Shown piece after piece: positions 10,271-17,816 of a stretch of 34,628 bases of DNA. The stretch is from Chitinophagaceae bacterium. GTDB lineage: Bacteria; Bacteroidota; Bacteroidia; Chitinophagales; Chitinophagaceae. A program made the translations under genes and the position numbers. Every line of letters begins with the position of its first letter. Within the stretch, counting starts at the first letter, position 1. Location: contig JAICYZ010000010.1 in assembly GCA_025933935.1 (NCBI GenBank), positions 1 to 34,628 on the forward strand, written 5' to 3'. The notes under the pieces were generated by a model that worked only from the letters and a program-made list of their open reading frames with translations, was not told the origin of the DNA and did no database searches.

Positions 10271-10734
10271 TTATGTATCCCTTCATTCCCGCTATCCAAA
10301 ACAAACTTCCAGGAACCATCGTTTTGTTTTTTCCAGATGCTCACATAAGTGCCTTTATAAACAGAATCTTTGATGCTTAATGTATAAACGCCATAAGTAA
10401 AACCCAGGTCACCCGATTTCGAAATTTCGGCTTTCATCGGTTGCCACGTCAGGGTATAAGCCGTATCGCTCAGTTGGCTTAAAAAGTCAATTGCTTCTGC
10501 TCCCACCAGCGGTAAATGTCCCGGCCTCAATAATACCCCTTCATTATCGATGTATTGAAGAAATGCTTTTTTCATTCCTATTTGCCGGCTCATGTCAGAG
10601 AAGGAAATATCAGCATTCAAAATTTCATGTGTTGAAGACTGTTGTGGTGGTTCTTTCCTTTCATCACAAGAAAAAAATGAAAGTGTCATTATAAGCAAAA
10701 GAGCAAAAACCGGAATATTTCTTTCAAGTTTCAT
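10267..10734 (-). CDS. NTF2-like (DUF4440/SnoaL-type) lipoprotein
   Basis: This 155-aa protein has a lipoprotein signal peptide whose hydrophobic core ends LSFFSC, so Cys23 would be lipidated after cleavage; the following residues DERKE are charged. The mature part resembles the NTF2/ketosteroid-isomerase cone fold: an N-terminal helix (QIGMKKAFLQYI), then alternating strands including GDLGFTYGVYTLS and a terminal GTYVSIWKKQNDGSWKFVLDSGN, the hallmark ending of DUF4440-type proteins. No catalytic residues can be assigned. It is probably a ligand-binding or small hydrolase-like envelope protein. It appears to be a single-gene unit between smc and the ferredoxin gene. Confidence 0.75.
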   Translation of the reverse strand: MKLERNIPVFALLLIMTLSFFSCDERKEPPQQSSTHEILNADISFSDMSRQIGMKKAFLQYIDNEGVLLRPGHLPLVGAEAIDFLSQLSDTAYTLTWQPMKAEISKSGDLGFTYGVYTLSIKDSVYKGTYVSIWKKQNDGSWKFVLDSGNEGIHN

Positions 10735-10835
10735 AAATCATCATTTAAAAAAAAGGCGAAAGTATCTCGAAATACCCTCGCCGTTGAGCAGGAAATATCA
10801 CCTGCATCTAACAGGTTGTTACACCTTTAAAGAAA

Positions 10836-11183
10836 TTATACATGCAATTTATCCTTTTTTGTCAATAATTCCTCAATTGTTTCCCGATACATCTCATCCG
10901 GTATGCAACAATCTACCGGACAAACAGCCGCACATTGTGGCTCTTCATGGAATCCCTGGCATTCTGTACATTTATCGGGAACGATATAATACGTATCAAG
11001 AGAAACAGGTTCATTTCTTTGATTAGCATCCATAATGCTTCCGTCCATCAGCCTTACTTCTCCCTTTACGGTAGTTCCATCTTCTATCGCCCATTCTACG
11101 CCGCCTTCATAAATCGCATTATTGGGACATTCAGGCTCACATGCCCCGCAATTGATACATTCATCTGTTATTTTTATGGCCAT
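10836..11183 (-). CDS. Dicluster 4Fe-4S ferredoxin (Allochromatium type)
   Basis: This 115-aa electron carrier binds two [4Fe-4S] clusters. The first motif is Cys9-x2-Cys12-x2-Cys15-x3-Cys19-Pro. The second is Cys72-x2-Cys75-x8-Cys84-x3-Cys88-Pro, where the 8-residue gap is characteristic of the Alvin-like bacterial ferredoxins. Additional Cys92 and Cys93 follow. About 50 residues separate the two motifs, longer than in minimal ferredoxins and typical of the Bacteroidota form. It diverges from the acyl-CoA reductase gene, with 95 bases between the two start codons, and the pairing suggests a shared promoter region. The electron-transfer partner is not known. Confidence 0.93.
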   Translation of the reverse strand: MAIKITDECINCGACEPECPNNAIYEGGVEWAIEDGTTVKGEVRLMDGSIMDANQRNEPVSLDTYYIVPDKCTECQGFHEEPQCAAVCPVDCCIPDEMYRETIEELLTKKDKLHV

Positions 11184-11251
11184 TTTCTTTATGTTTTTAG
11201 CAGTTCACACAGCTCAGTATTATTTCCGAATTTTGCTGCTTTTATTGAATA

Positions 11252-11259
11252 CAAATATA
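11252..11259 (-). promoter_or_regulatory. Candidate -7 promoter element for the ferredoxin gene
   Basis: The minus strand reads TATATTTG, an exact match to TAnnTTTG, about 70 bases before the ferredoxin start. No -33 TTG was found at normal spacing, so the call rests on one box. Confidence 0.35.
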
Positions 11260-11278
11260 AACAGATAATTTTACCTAC

Positions 11279-12274
11279 ATGAATTTAGCAGAAAGAATTA
11301 CCTTAATGGTAAAGCTTGGAGAATATTTGATGGAAGATTCTGAAGAGCTGAAAACAGCGAAACAAAAGGCTTTTGAACAAAATAAATGGTTCACGGAAGA
11401 ATTTATAAATTTCTCTTTCAAACAAATTTCTACTCATTATCTCAATCGCGAGAAACTGGAATCGTGGGTCCATCATTATCATATTGATGATAATATCGGC
11501 CCGAAAAAAATCGGTATTGTAATGGCCGGAAATATTCCCCTCGTTGGCTTTCACGATTTTTTATGTGTTTTTATCACCGGTCATCACCAGTCGATCAAAC
11601 TTTCAGAAAAAGATGATGTCCTGCTGAAGCATCTGGTAGAAAAATTAGTAGCATGGAATCCAAAAGTTTCCAATGTCGTTCATATCGCTTCATTGCTCAA
11701 AGATTGCGATGCTTATATTGCCACCGGCAGTAATAATTCAGCCAGATATTTCCATCATTATTTTGGAAAATATCCCTCCATAATCAGGAGCAACAAAACT
11801 TCAGTAGCGGTTTTATCAGGCAATGAAACGGCCAGCGAACTAACTTCTTTAAGCGATGACGTGTTTATTTATTTTGGCCTTGGATGTAGAAATGTGAGTA
11901 AATTACTTGTTCCCGAAAATTATGATTTCGAAATGATGATTAATGCTTTTAAGAAGTACAGCTATTTTGCAGACATCACCAAATACCGCAATAATTACGA
12001 TTACAACCTCGCATTATTTATTATGAATAATAAATTTTACATGGCGAACGATTGTATCATTCTTTCCGAAAATGATGCGGTTTTTTCTCCGGTAAGCGTG
12101 CTCCATTATTCTTTCTATAAAAACGAACAAAACGTTTTTGAGGAATTAAATCAAAATGAAAATATTCAATGCATAGTCGGACAAGGGCATATTCCTTTTG
12201 GAAAATCGCAAGAGCCGGGTTTATTCGATTACGCAGACGGCATGGATACCATGCAATTTTTATTGACTTTGTAA
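11279..12274 (+). CDS. LuxC-like acyl-CoA reductase family protein
   Basis: This 331-aa protein matches the LuxC/acyl-CoA reductase family: IGIVMAGNIPLVGFHDFL around residues 79-96 is a diagnostic motif (GNIPLVG), followed by AYIATGSNNSARYF and the segment VFIYFGLGCRNVSKLLVPE, where the Cys in GLGCRNVS is the expected acyl-accepting nucleophile. Members reduce activated acyl groups to aldehydes; the physiological substrate in Bacteroidota is not settled. The length is shorter than classical LuxC (about 480 aa), as usual for this phylum. It is divergently paired with a ferredoxin gene. A hairpin overlapping the stop codon probably terminates it. Confidence 0.85.
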   Translation: MNLAERITLMVKLGEYLMEDSEELKTAKQKAFEQNKWFTEEFINFSFKQISTHYLNREKLESWVHHYHIDDNIGPKKIGIVMAGNIPLVGFHDFLCVFITGHHQSIKLSEKDDVLLKHLVEKLVAWNPKVSNVVHIASLLKDCDAYIATGSNNSARYFHHYFGKYPSIIRSNKTSVAVLSGNETASELTSLSDDVFIYFGLGCRNVSKLLVPENYDFEMMINAFKKYSYFADITKYRNNYDYNLALFIMNNKFYMANDCIILSENDAVFSPVSVLHYSFYKNEQNVFEELNQNENIQCIVGQGHIPFGKSQEPGLFDYADGMDTMQFLLTL

Positions 12275-12298
12275 AAACAATTTTACAATTGGTTTTTC
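12269..12298 (+). terminator. Probable terminator overlapping the acyl-CoA reductase stop
   Basis: TTGTAAAA (12269-12276) and TTTTACAA (12281-12288) form a perfect 8-base inverted repeat with a 4-base loop, followed by TTGGTTTTT. The stem is AT-rich and the T-run is interrupted, so strength is uncertain. The stop codon lies inside the left arm. Confidence 0.5.
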
Positions 12299-12457
12299 CA
12301 AACAACACTTTTGTCTCCTTAAAAAATATTCACATTTCTTTTAGCTGGCAGATGAGGATGTTAAGAAATGTTTTTCTTTTGATGAATTAAATTTACATCA
12401 GTTAACTGTCTTTTTTAATTTATTGTTAAAGGTAAATGAGTAGGAGAAAAAATGGCA

Positions 12458-12484
12458 GCCCGTGGTTTAATTTTAGTCGCGGGC
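12458..12484. repeat. GC-rich REP-like hairpin
   Basis: GCCCGTG (12458-12464) pairs with CGCGGGC (12478-12484) with one G-U pair, around an AT-rich 13-base loop. It resembles in style the 'GCCC...GGGC' palindromes scattered in many Bacteroidota genomes. No T-run follows, so it is not an obvious terminator. Confidence 0.45.
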
Positions 12485-12507
12485 ATATGTTTTGATAGAC
12501 TCTTGAT

Positions 12508-12552
12508 AAACTGTTGCGTAAAACAATAATGAAACTGTTGAGTAAGACGATA
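12508..12552. repeat. Two 21-base direct repeats upstream of the HtrA gene
   Basis: AAACTGTTGCGTAAAACAAT(A) at 12508-12528 and AAACTGTTGAGTAAGACGAT(A) at 12532-12552 match at 18 of 21 positions with a 24-base period. The second copy ends 28 bases before the start codon, a plausible regulator-binding or promoter position. Confidence 0.6.
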
Positions 12553-12580
12553 GATTAATTTAATTATAAAATTTCCATAA

Positions 12581-14119
12581 ATGAAAACAAAGAATATTTT
12601 CTTTACTGTACTAATAAGTGCAGTGACAACCCTGGCGGTTATTTTCGGTTATAACAAGTATGCCCAAAATGGAAATAACCCAAATTTTCAATCTGCAATT
12701 CCGGCAAATTATAAATACGCCGGTTTTCTCGATAGTGGCAACAGCCCTTCAGGTGCGCCGGTCGATTTTACACAAGCCGCTGCTGCTGCCATTCCAGCCG
12801 TAGTGCATATAAAAACATTGACCAATGCTAAAGCGGTTAATAATAATTTGCCACAAAGACAAAATCCTTTTTCTGATTTATTTGGCGATGATCTTTTAAA
12901 TCAGTTGTTTGGACAGGGCGGAGGACAACAGCGCATGTTACCTGAGCGTGCTTCCGGATCTGGTGTTATTATCAGTGATGACGGTTATATTGTTACCAAC
13001 AATCATGTGGTGGCTGGTGCAGATAAGGTAACGGTAATTATGAGCGACAGAAAATCATATACGGGCAAAGTAGTCGCTGCGGATCCTTCGTATGATTTGG
13101 CGGTAGTAAAAATTGATGCAAAAAATTTACCGTTCATGCTTTATGGCAATTCTAATGATACAAAAATTGGACAGTGGGTTCTGGCAATTGGTTATCCGCT
13201 GTATTTAGACGCAACAGTTACAGCAGGAATTATCAGCGCCAAATCCAGGGCGCTGGGTTTGAACCGCGATAAGACAGGAGGAACTGCGATGGCAGTAGAA
13301 TCGTTTTTGCAAACAGATGCGGCTGTAAACCCGGGAAACAGTGGTGGAGCTTTAATTAATACCAGTGGTCAACTAATCGGAATTAATTCTGCAATTGCGT
13401 CTCCTACAGGATATTACAGTGGTTATTCTTACGCAATTCCTGTGGATATTGTAAAGAAAGTGGTGAATGACCTGATTAAATATGGCAGTGTGCAAAGAGG
13501 ATTTTTGGGAGCTATGTTTGTGGATGCAGGGCTCTTGAATGACGAGCAGAAACAGAAGAATAATGTTCCGCTGAGTGTAGATGGAATCTATATTACCAAT
13601 TTGGTACCGGATGGTGCTGCGAAAGCCGCAGGAATACAGGTAGGAGATGTCATCAAAAAAATAAATAATGTTCCGATCAATTCAAGTTCCGAATTGCAGG
13701 AAGAACTCAGTGGTTTCAGACCGGGAGATAAAATCACCGTGACTATCAGCCGCAATGGTGTGGAAAAAACAATGAATGTAACTTTGAAAAATAACGTGGG
13801 TAATTACGACATTGTGAAACCCACTACTATGTTGGATAAATTGGGGGCCGAATTGCAAACACTTGATCCTCAGAAAGCCAAATCATTAGGATTGAGTGGT
13901 GGAGTAGTAGTGAAAAAAATAAATGAAGGCGCGCTGAATGATCAAACAAGAATGCGTGATGGTTTTATCATTACAAAAGTAAATGGCAAGGAAGTGAAAA
14001 CTTTGGATGATTTGAGAAACCTGATCGGTACCCAGACAGACATTACTATTTCCGGTGTTTATCCGGGTTATAACGAGCCTTTCGAGTATCCTTTGACATT
14101 AGATAATACACCTGAATAA
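12581..14119 (+). CDS. degP: Do-family serine endoprotease (HtrA/DegP-like)
   Basis: This 512-aa envelope protease and chaperone degrades misfolded periplasmic proteins. An N-terminal hydrophobic segment (residues ~5-24) serves as signal or anchor. The trypsin-like domain has the full triad: His142 in VTNNHVV, Asp172 in YDLAVVKI and Ser254 in GNSGGALIN. Two PDZ domains follow (~residues 300-395, with VDGIYITNLVPDGAAKAAG, and ~410-505, with SGGVVVKKINEGAL), giving the usual DegP/DegQ layout. A Gln/Gly-rich stretch near residues 85-118 matches the variable LA-loop region. The gene is monocistronic with its own terminator. Stress induction is likely from the family, but no known heat-shock element can be identified upstream. 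Confidence 0.95.
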   Translation: MKTKNIFFTVLISAVTTLAVIFGYNKYAQNGNNPNFQSAIPANYKYAGFLDSGNSPSGAPVDFTQAAAAAIPAVVHIKTLTNAKAVNNNLPQRQNPFSDLFGDDLLNQLFGQGGGQQRMLPERASGSGVIISDDGYIVTNNHVVAGADKVTVIMSDRKSYTGKVVAADPSYDLAVVKIDAKNLPFMLYGNSNDTKIGQWVLAIGYPLYLDATVTAGIISAKSRALGLNRDKTGGTAMAVESFLQTDAAVNPGNSGGALINTSGQLIGINSAIASPTGYYSGYSYAIPVDIVKKVVNDLIKYGSVQRGFLGAMFVDAGLLNDEQKQKNNVPLSVDGIYITNLVPDGAAKAAGIQVGDVIKKINNVPINSSSELQEELSGFRPGDKITVTISRNGVEKTMNVTLKNNVGNYDIVKPTTMLDKLGAELQTLDPQKAKSLGLSGGVVVKKINEGALNDQTRMRDGFIITKVNGKEVKTLDDLRNLIGTQTDITISGVYPGYNEPFEYPLTLDNTPE

Positions 14120-14142
14120 ATTTGATAAATAATACAATCATT

Positions 14143-14170
14143 AAACGGCCGCAATTTTGTGGCCGTTTTT
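14143..14170 (+). terminator. Rho-independent terminator after the HtrA gene
   Basis: AAACGGCC (14143-14150) pairs with GGCCGTTT (14161-14168) around a 10-base loop, with T residues following. It lies 24 bases after the stop codon. Confidence 0.85.
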
Positions 14171-14250
14171 ATGATATTTCCGCCTGATTTTTCTGTCAGC
14201 AGTAATGAGTTTGTTGATAAAAAATTGTCTCAAAAAAAGTGAATTAATTC

Positions 14251-14280
14251 TTGGGCTGAGTATAAATTTTATTATCTTCG
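14251..14280 (+). promoter_or_regulatory. Probable promoter of tRNA-Asp
   Basis: TTG at 14251-14253 and TATCTTCG at 14273-14280 (one mismatch to TAnnTTTG) are separated by 19 bases, the standard Bacteroidota -33/-7 spacing. The tRNA starts 21 bases past the -7 box. Confidence 0.6.
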
Positions 14281-14301
14281 CGCTCCGAAATTATTGATTT
14301 T

Positions 14302-14375
14302 GGATCGGTAGTTCAGTTGGTTAGAATGCCGCCCTGTCACGGCGGAGGTCGCGGGTTCGAGTCCCGTCCGGTCCG
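14302..14375 (+). tRNA. tRNA-Asp (anticodon GTC)
   Basis: A full cloverleaf can be drawn over 74 bases. The acceptor arm GGATCGG pairs with CCGGTCC (one U-G pair), with discriminator G. The anticodon stem CCGCC/GGCGG encloses CTGTCAC with anticodon GTC at 14336-14338. The T-arm is GCGGG-TTCGAGT-CCCGT. The 3' CCA is not encoded (GCA follows). Confidence 0.96.
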
Positions 14376-14378
14376 CAA

Positions 14379-14410
14379 AGCCTCACAAAAACGTGAGGCT
14401 TTGTTGTTTA
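14379..14410 (+). terminator. Terminator of tRNA-Asp
   Basis: AGCCTCAC (14379-14386) pairs perfectly with GTGAGGCT (14393-14400) around a 6-base A-rich loop and is followed by TTGTTGTTT. It begins 4 bases after the tRNA. Confidence 0.85.
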
Positions 14411-14415
14411 CGCCA

Positions 14416-14514
14416 TTCTATGTTTACATTTTACAATCTGTGGAAGAAAAATCCGGCAGTGTATTCATCCTTCGCTTCTCCCCGATAGAAACAGTATGGA
14501 TAAAACATAGATAA
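14416..14514 (+). pseudogene. Remnant of a GIY-YIG nuclease gene
   Basis: The frame reads FYVYILQSVEEKSGSVFI..., which matches the N-terminus of the small GIY-YIG (YhbQ/UPF0213-like) nuclease domain, where YVYIL is the first beta strand of the motif. After about 18 residues the similarity fades (the expected Y-x-G with following Arg and His is replaced by LRFSPIE) and the frame stops after 32 codons. Only the N-terminal fifth of a ~85-95-aa domain remains. The open frame continues back through the tRNA and terminator, which is a by-product. I infer a decayed gene; short chance similarity cannot be excluded. Confidence 0.45.
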
Positions 14515-14543
14515 AGCATAGATTCTCTTCGCTAAAATCGCTG

Positions 14544-17500
14544 CTATCTAAAGTTTCTTCCCGCGGGAAAGAGTTCTTCCTGCGCAACTTGCCTCACTTG
14601 TGTTTTTTTATTTTCAGACGGGAAAGGAAATCTGTGATTTTCATCAGACTGCGGCGATGTGGCGACCGGAATATTTTCATCATCAGTTACTGTTAGCCCC
14701 CTCAATAATTTTGACCAATCTTCACAATGGCGTACAATAACATGAATTACTTCTCCTTCTTTTTGTAACTTACCTTCAACCATCAACAACTTTGACTGCA
14801 ATATTTCTTTTCGATAGGTATTCTCAAATAAATTGCGAAACACAACCAGGTTGGCAGTTCCTGTTTCATCTTCGATAGTTATAAAGCAAATGCCGCCAGC
14901 GGTTCCCGGCCTCTGGCGAACAAGCACAAGGCCGGCTACTTTAACGAGTCCGCCATTATTGCGCGTGTGTAATTCTTTCGTTGATATAACATTGAACAGT
15001 TTAAGCTTTTCCCGGATAAAGCTTACAGGATGAGCTTTTAATGAAAGTGAGATTGCAGCATAATCATGTACAACATGTTCTGATAAAGACATTGAAGGAA
15101 GCTGTGTATCTTTTTCTAAAACAGTTTCAGAAGCCTGCCCTTTAAATAAGGCGACCGGATGGTCAGATAAAGCCGTTATTTCCCAAAGTGCTTGTCGCCT
15201 GTCTAATCCCATTGATCTGAAAGCATCTGCATCTGCTAACTTTTCTAAAGCAGATATGGAAACTCCTGCATCCAAAATTTCATTGATGCTTGTAAACATT
15301 TTCTTTCTTTTAGCAACAAGCATTTCTATATCTTCATTCCGCATGCCTTTTATCTGTCGGAAGCCAAGCCGTAACGACCGGTATTTATGTACTTTTTTCA
15401 AGCTGGTTTCACCGGTGTCTTCTGCCTCAAGTATATTATCCCAGATAGAATAATTTACATCAATCGGTCTTAAAACTACAGCATGTTTTTTAGCATCAGC
15501 CACAATTTGTGCCGGCGCATAAAACCCCATAGGCTGGCTGTTCAATAACGCACAGGCAAACACATCGGGATAATAACATTTGATCCATGCAGAAACATAG
15601 ACCAGCAAGGCAAAGCTTGCAGCATGGCTTTCCGGAAAACCATAACTTCCAAATCCTTCCAACTGTTTAAACACACGTTCAGCATATTCTTTTGTATATC
15701 CGTTTCGCAGCATGCCGTTAATCAGTTTATCGCCGAACCTGGTTACCAATCCCTGCACTTTGAATGTTGCCATGCTTCGTCTTAATTCATCCGCTTCCGT
15801 TGGAGTAAAACCTGCAGCAACAATCGCAATGCGCATCGCTTGTTCCTGGAAGAGCGGCACACCAAGAGTGCGTCCTAAAATATCTTCTAATTCTTTTGAT
15901 GGATATTCAATAGGTTCTTCTTTCTTTCTGCGACGTAAATAAGGATGCACCATATCTCCTTGTATCGGCCCCGGCCTTACAATGGCTACTTCAATAACCA
16001 GGTCATAAAAACAGTTTGGCTTTAATCTCGGCAGCATAGATTGTTGCGCCCTGCTTTCAATTTGAAACACGCCAATTGTATCGGCATGACAAATCATTTC
16101 ATAAACAGCAGCATCATCTTCTGGAATATTGGCAAGGGTAAGATCAAGATTATAATGTTGCCTGGCGAGGTCAAAGCATTTTCTGATGCAGGTGAGCATT
16201 CCCAGTGCAAGCACATCAATTTTTAAAAAGCCTAAAGCATCAATATCATCTTTATTCCATTCAATGCAGGTTCTGTTTTCCATTCTTGCATTTAGTATCG
16301 GGCACAAGCTGGAAAGCTTATGCTGTGTAATTACAAAACCTCCTGTATGTTGCCCAAGCTGCCTGGGAAAGCCTGTGTATTCTTGTGTCAGCTCTAAAAC
16401 TTTTTTTAAATGTGCATCATTTGGATTGATGCCTTGTTCGGCCATTCTTTTTTTATCAAACCATTCATCGGTAAATTCCCAGATCGATTTGGAAAGATTA
16501 TTAACCGCATCAACACTTAAACCCATGGCCTTTCCTACATCACGTATCGCTCCTTTTTGATGTTGGCAGGTAACGGTTGCAACAATAGCAGCCCTGTCTC
16601 TGCCGTACTTATTATAGATGTACTGCATTACTTCTTCCCTGCGTTCATGTTCAAAGTCCACATCAATGTCGGGCGGCTCATTTCTTGCCGATGAAAGAAA
16701 TCTTTCAAATAACAGATCAAATTTTGTAGGATTAACAGAAGTAATTCCCAGGCAAAAACAAACAGTTGAATTAGCGGCAGATCCACGTCCCTGGCATAAA
16801 ATGTTTTGTTGTCTTGCATATCTTACGATATCATAAACGGTTAAAAAGTAAGAAGCATAATTCATCTGTTCTATAAAAGCAAGTTCATGTTTAATGGTTG
16901 CAATGGTTTTTTGAGGAATCACCTTCCCAAACATTTGTTCCGCTCCCTGCCAGGTAAGCATGGTTAGTTCTTCCTGCGGTGTTCTGCCTTCAGTAGTTAG
17001 TTCTTCCGGGTATAAATATTTTAAGCTGTCCAAACTAAACGCGCAGGCTTCACTAAGTTCTTGTGTTTTTTTTATTGCATCAGGATATTGCCTGAATAAG
17101 CGTTGCATTTCATCAATCGGTTTCAAAAACCTTTCTGCATTTTCATGCAACAAAAAACCTGCGTTATAAATCGTACATTTTTCGCGGATACAAGTCAATA
17201 CATCCTGTAGCTCCCGTCTTGCAGGATGATGATAATGTACATCATTAGTTGCGATCATCGGGATATTATAGAGTTGTACAAGTTGAGACAGGAGAAATAA
17301 TTTTTTAAAGTCATTGCTTTGATAAGAACGTGTGGCAGCAACAAATAAATCATTTCCAAATGCTTCTACATACTCGGCAAGTGTATTTTTAAAATCATCT
17401 TCAAAATCAAACATAGAATTTAATGAGGCTGGTGGAATAAGAATAAATTTTATGTCTTTTGAATAGTGATATACATCGGCTTTGTATAGATCGCACTTAC

Positions 17501-17804
17501 CTTTTTCCGTTCTTAAATTTCCTTTTGTAAGTAAAGTACAGAGTTGCTCGTAGCCATTTTTATTCGTAGGATATGCCAGTAAACTTGCGCCATCAATTAA
17601 ATCTAAACGGCAACCTGTAATGATTTGTATATCTTTTGATTTTGTAGCAGCGTAAGCACGAACAACACCAGCAAGCGTATTGCGATCAGTAATCGCAATT
17701 TTACGGTAACCATAATCAACCGCTTGTTGTACCAGTTCTTCCGGATGCGAGCCGCCTCTTAAAAAACTAAAGTTTGTCGTTACCTGTAATTCTGTATAAC
17801 TCAT
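14544..17804 (-). CDS. dnaE2: Error-prone DNA polymerase III alpha subunit DnaE2
   Basis: This 1086-aa translesion polymerase is the catalytic part of the ImuA-ImuB-DnaE2 mutasome. The N-terminal PHP domain begins YTELQVTTNFSFLRGGSHPEEL, the DnaE2-type version of this region. The polymerase active site has PDIDVDF with Asp381 and Asp383, and a third candidate acidic residue Asp530 in LKIDVLALG. The palm/fingers motif GRGSAANSTVCFCLGIT is intact, and VRPGPIQGDMVHPYL and GFGSYGFPESHAASFA are also present. A helix-hairpin-helix region and an OB fold (~residues 950-1035, VKVAGLVLVRQRPGTAGG) complete the protein. The length matches DnaE2 (~1050-1100) and is shorter than replicative DnaE. It starts 12 bases after imuB, so it is co-transcribed. 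Confidence 0.95.
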   Translation of the reverse strand: MSYTELQVTTNFSFLRGGSHPEELVQQAVDYGYRKIAITDRNTLAGVVRAYAATKSKDIQIITGCRLDLIDGASLLAYPTNKNGYEQLCTLLTKGNLRTEKGKCDLYKADVYHYSKDIKFILIPPASLNSMFDFEDDFKNTLAEYVEAFGNDLFVAATRSYQSNDFKKLFLLSQLVQLYNIPMIATNDVHYHHPARRELQDVLTCIREKCTIYNAGFLLHENAERFLKPIDEMQRLFRQYPDAIKKTQELSEACAFSLDSLKYLYPEELTTEGRTPQEELTMLTWQGAEQMFGKVIPQKTIATIKHELAFIEQMNYASYFLTVYDIVRYARQQNILCQGRGSAANSTVCFCLGITSVNPTKFDLLFERFLSSARNEPPDIDVDFEHERREEVMQYIYNKYGRDRAAIVATVTCQHQKGAIRDVGKAMGLSVDAVNNLSKSIWEFTDEWFDKKRMAEQGINPNDAHLKKVLELTQEYTGFPRQLGQHTGGFVITQHKLSSLCPILNARMENRTCIEWNKDDIDALGFLKIDVLALGMLTCIRKCFDLARQHYNLDLTLANIPEDDAAVYEMICHADTIGVFQIESRAQQSMLPRLKPNCFYDLVIEVAIVRPGPIQGDMVHPYLRRRKKEEPIEYPSKELEDILGRTLGVPLFQEQAMRIAIVAAGFTPTEADELRRSMATFKVQGLVTRFGDKLINGMLRNGYTKEYAERVFKQLEGFGSYGFPESHAASFALLVYVSAWIKCYYPDVFACALLNSQPMGFYAPAQIVADAKKHAVVLRPIDVNYSIWDNILEAEDTGETSLKKVHKYRSLRLGFRQIKGMRNEDIEMLVAKRKKMFTSINEILDAGVSISALEKLADADAFRSMGLDRRQALWEITALSDHPVALFKGQASETVLEKDTQLPSMSLSEHVVHDYAAISLSLKAHPVSFIREKLKLFNVISTKELHTRNNGGLVKVAGLVLVRQRPGTAGGICFITIEDETGTANLVVFRNLFENTYRKEILQSKLLMVEGKLQKEGEVIHVIVRHCEDWSKLLRGLTVTDDENIPVATSPQSDENHRFPFPSENKKTQVRQVAQEELFPAGRNFR

Positions 17805-17816
17805 CGTAATAATTTT

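Larger units (their letters stand above)
12275..12580. other. 306-base intergenic region upstream of the HtrA protease
   Basis: No gene is visible here. The region holds the right arm of the preceding terminator, a GC-rich REP-like hairpin (12458-12484) and a pair of 21-base direct repeats (12508-12552) just before the protease gene. I found no exact TAnnTTTG box. Confidence 0.6.

Noticed and set aside
14317-14514. Open frame of 65 codons starting inside the tRNA
   Set aside because: The first ~30 codons are simply the tRNA-Asp and its terminator read as protein; only the part from 14416 has any protein similarity, so it is listed as a gene remnant.
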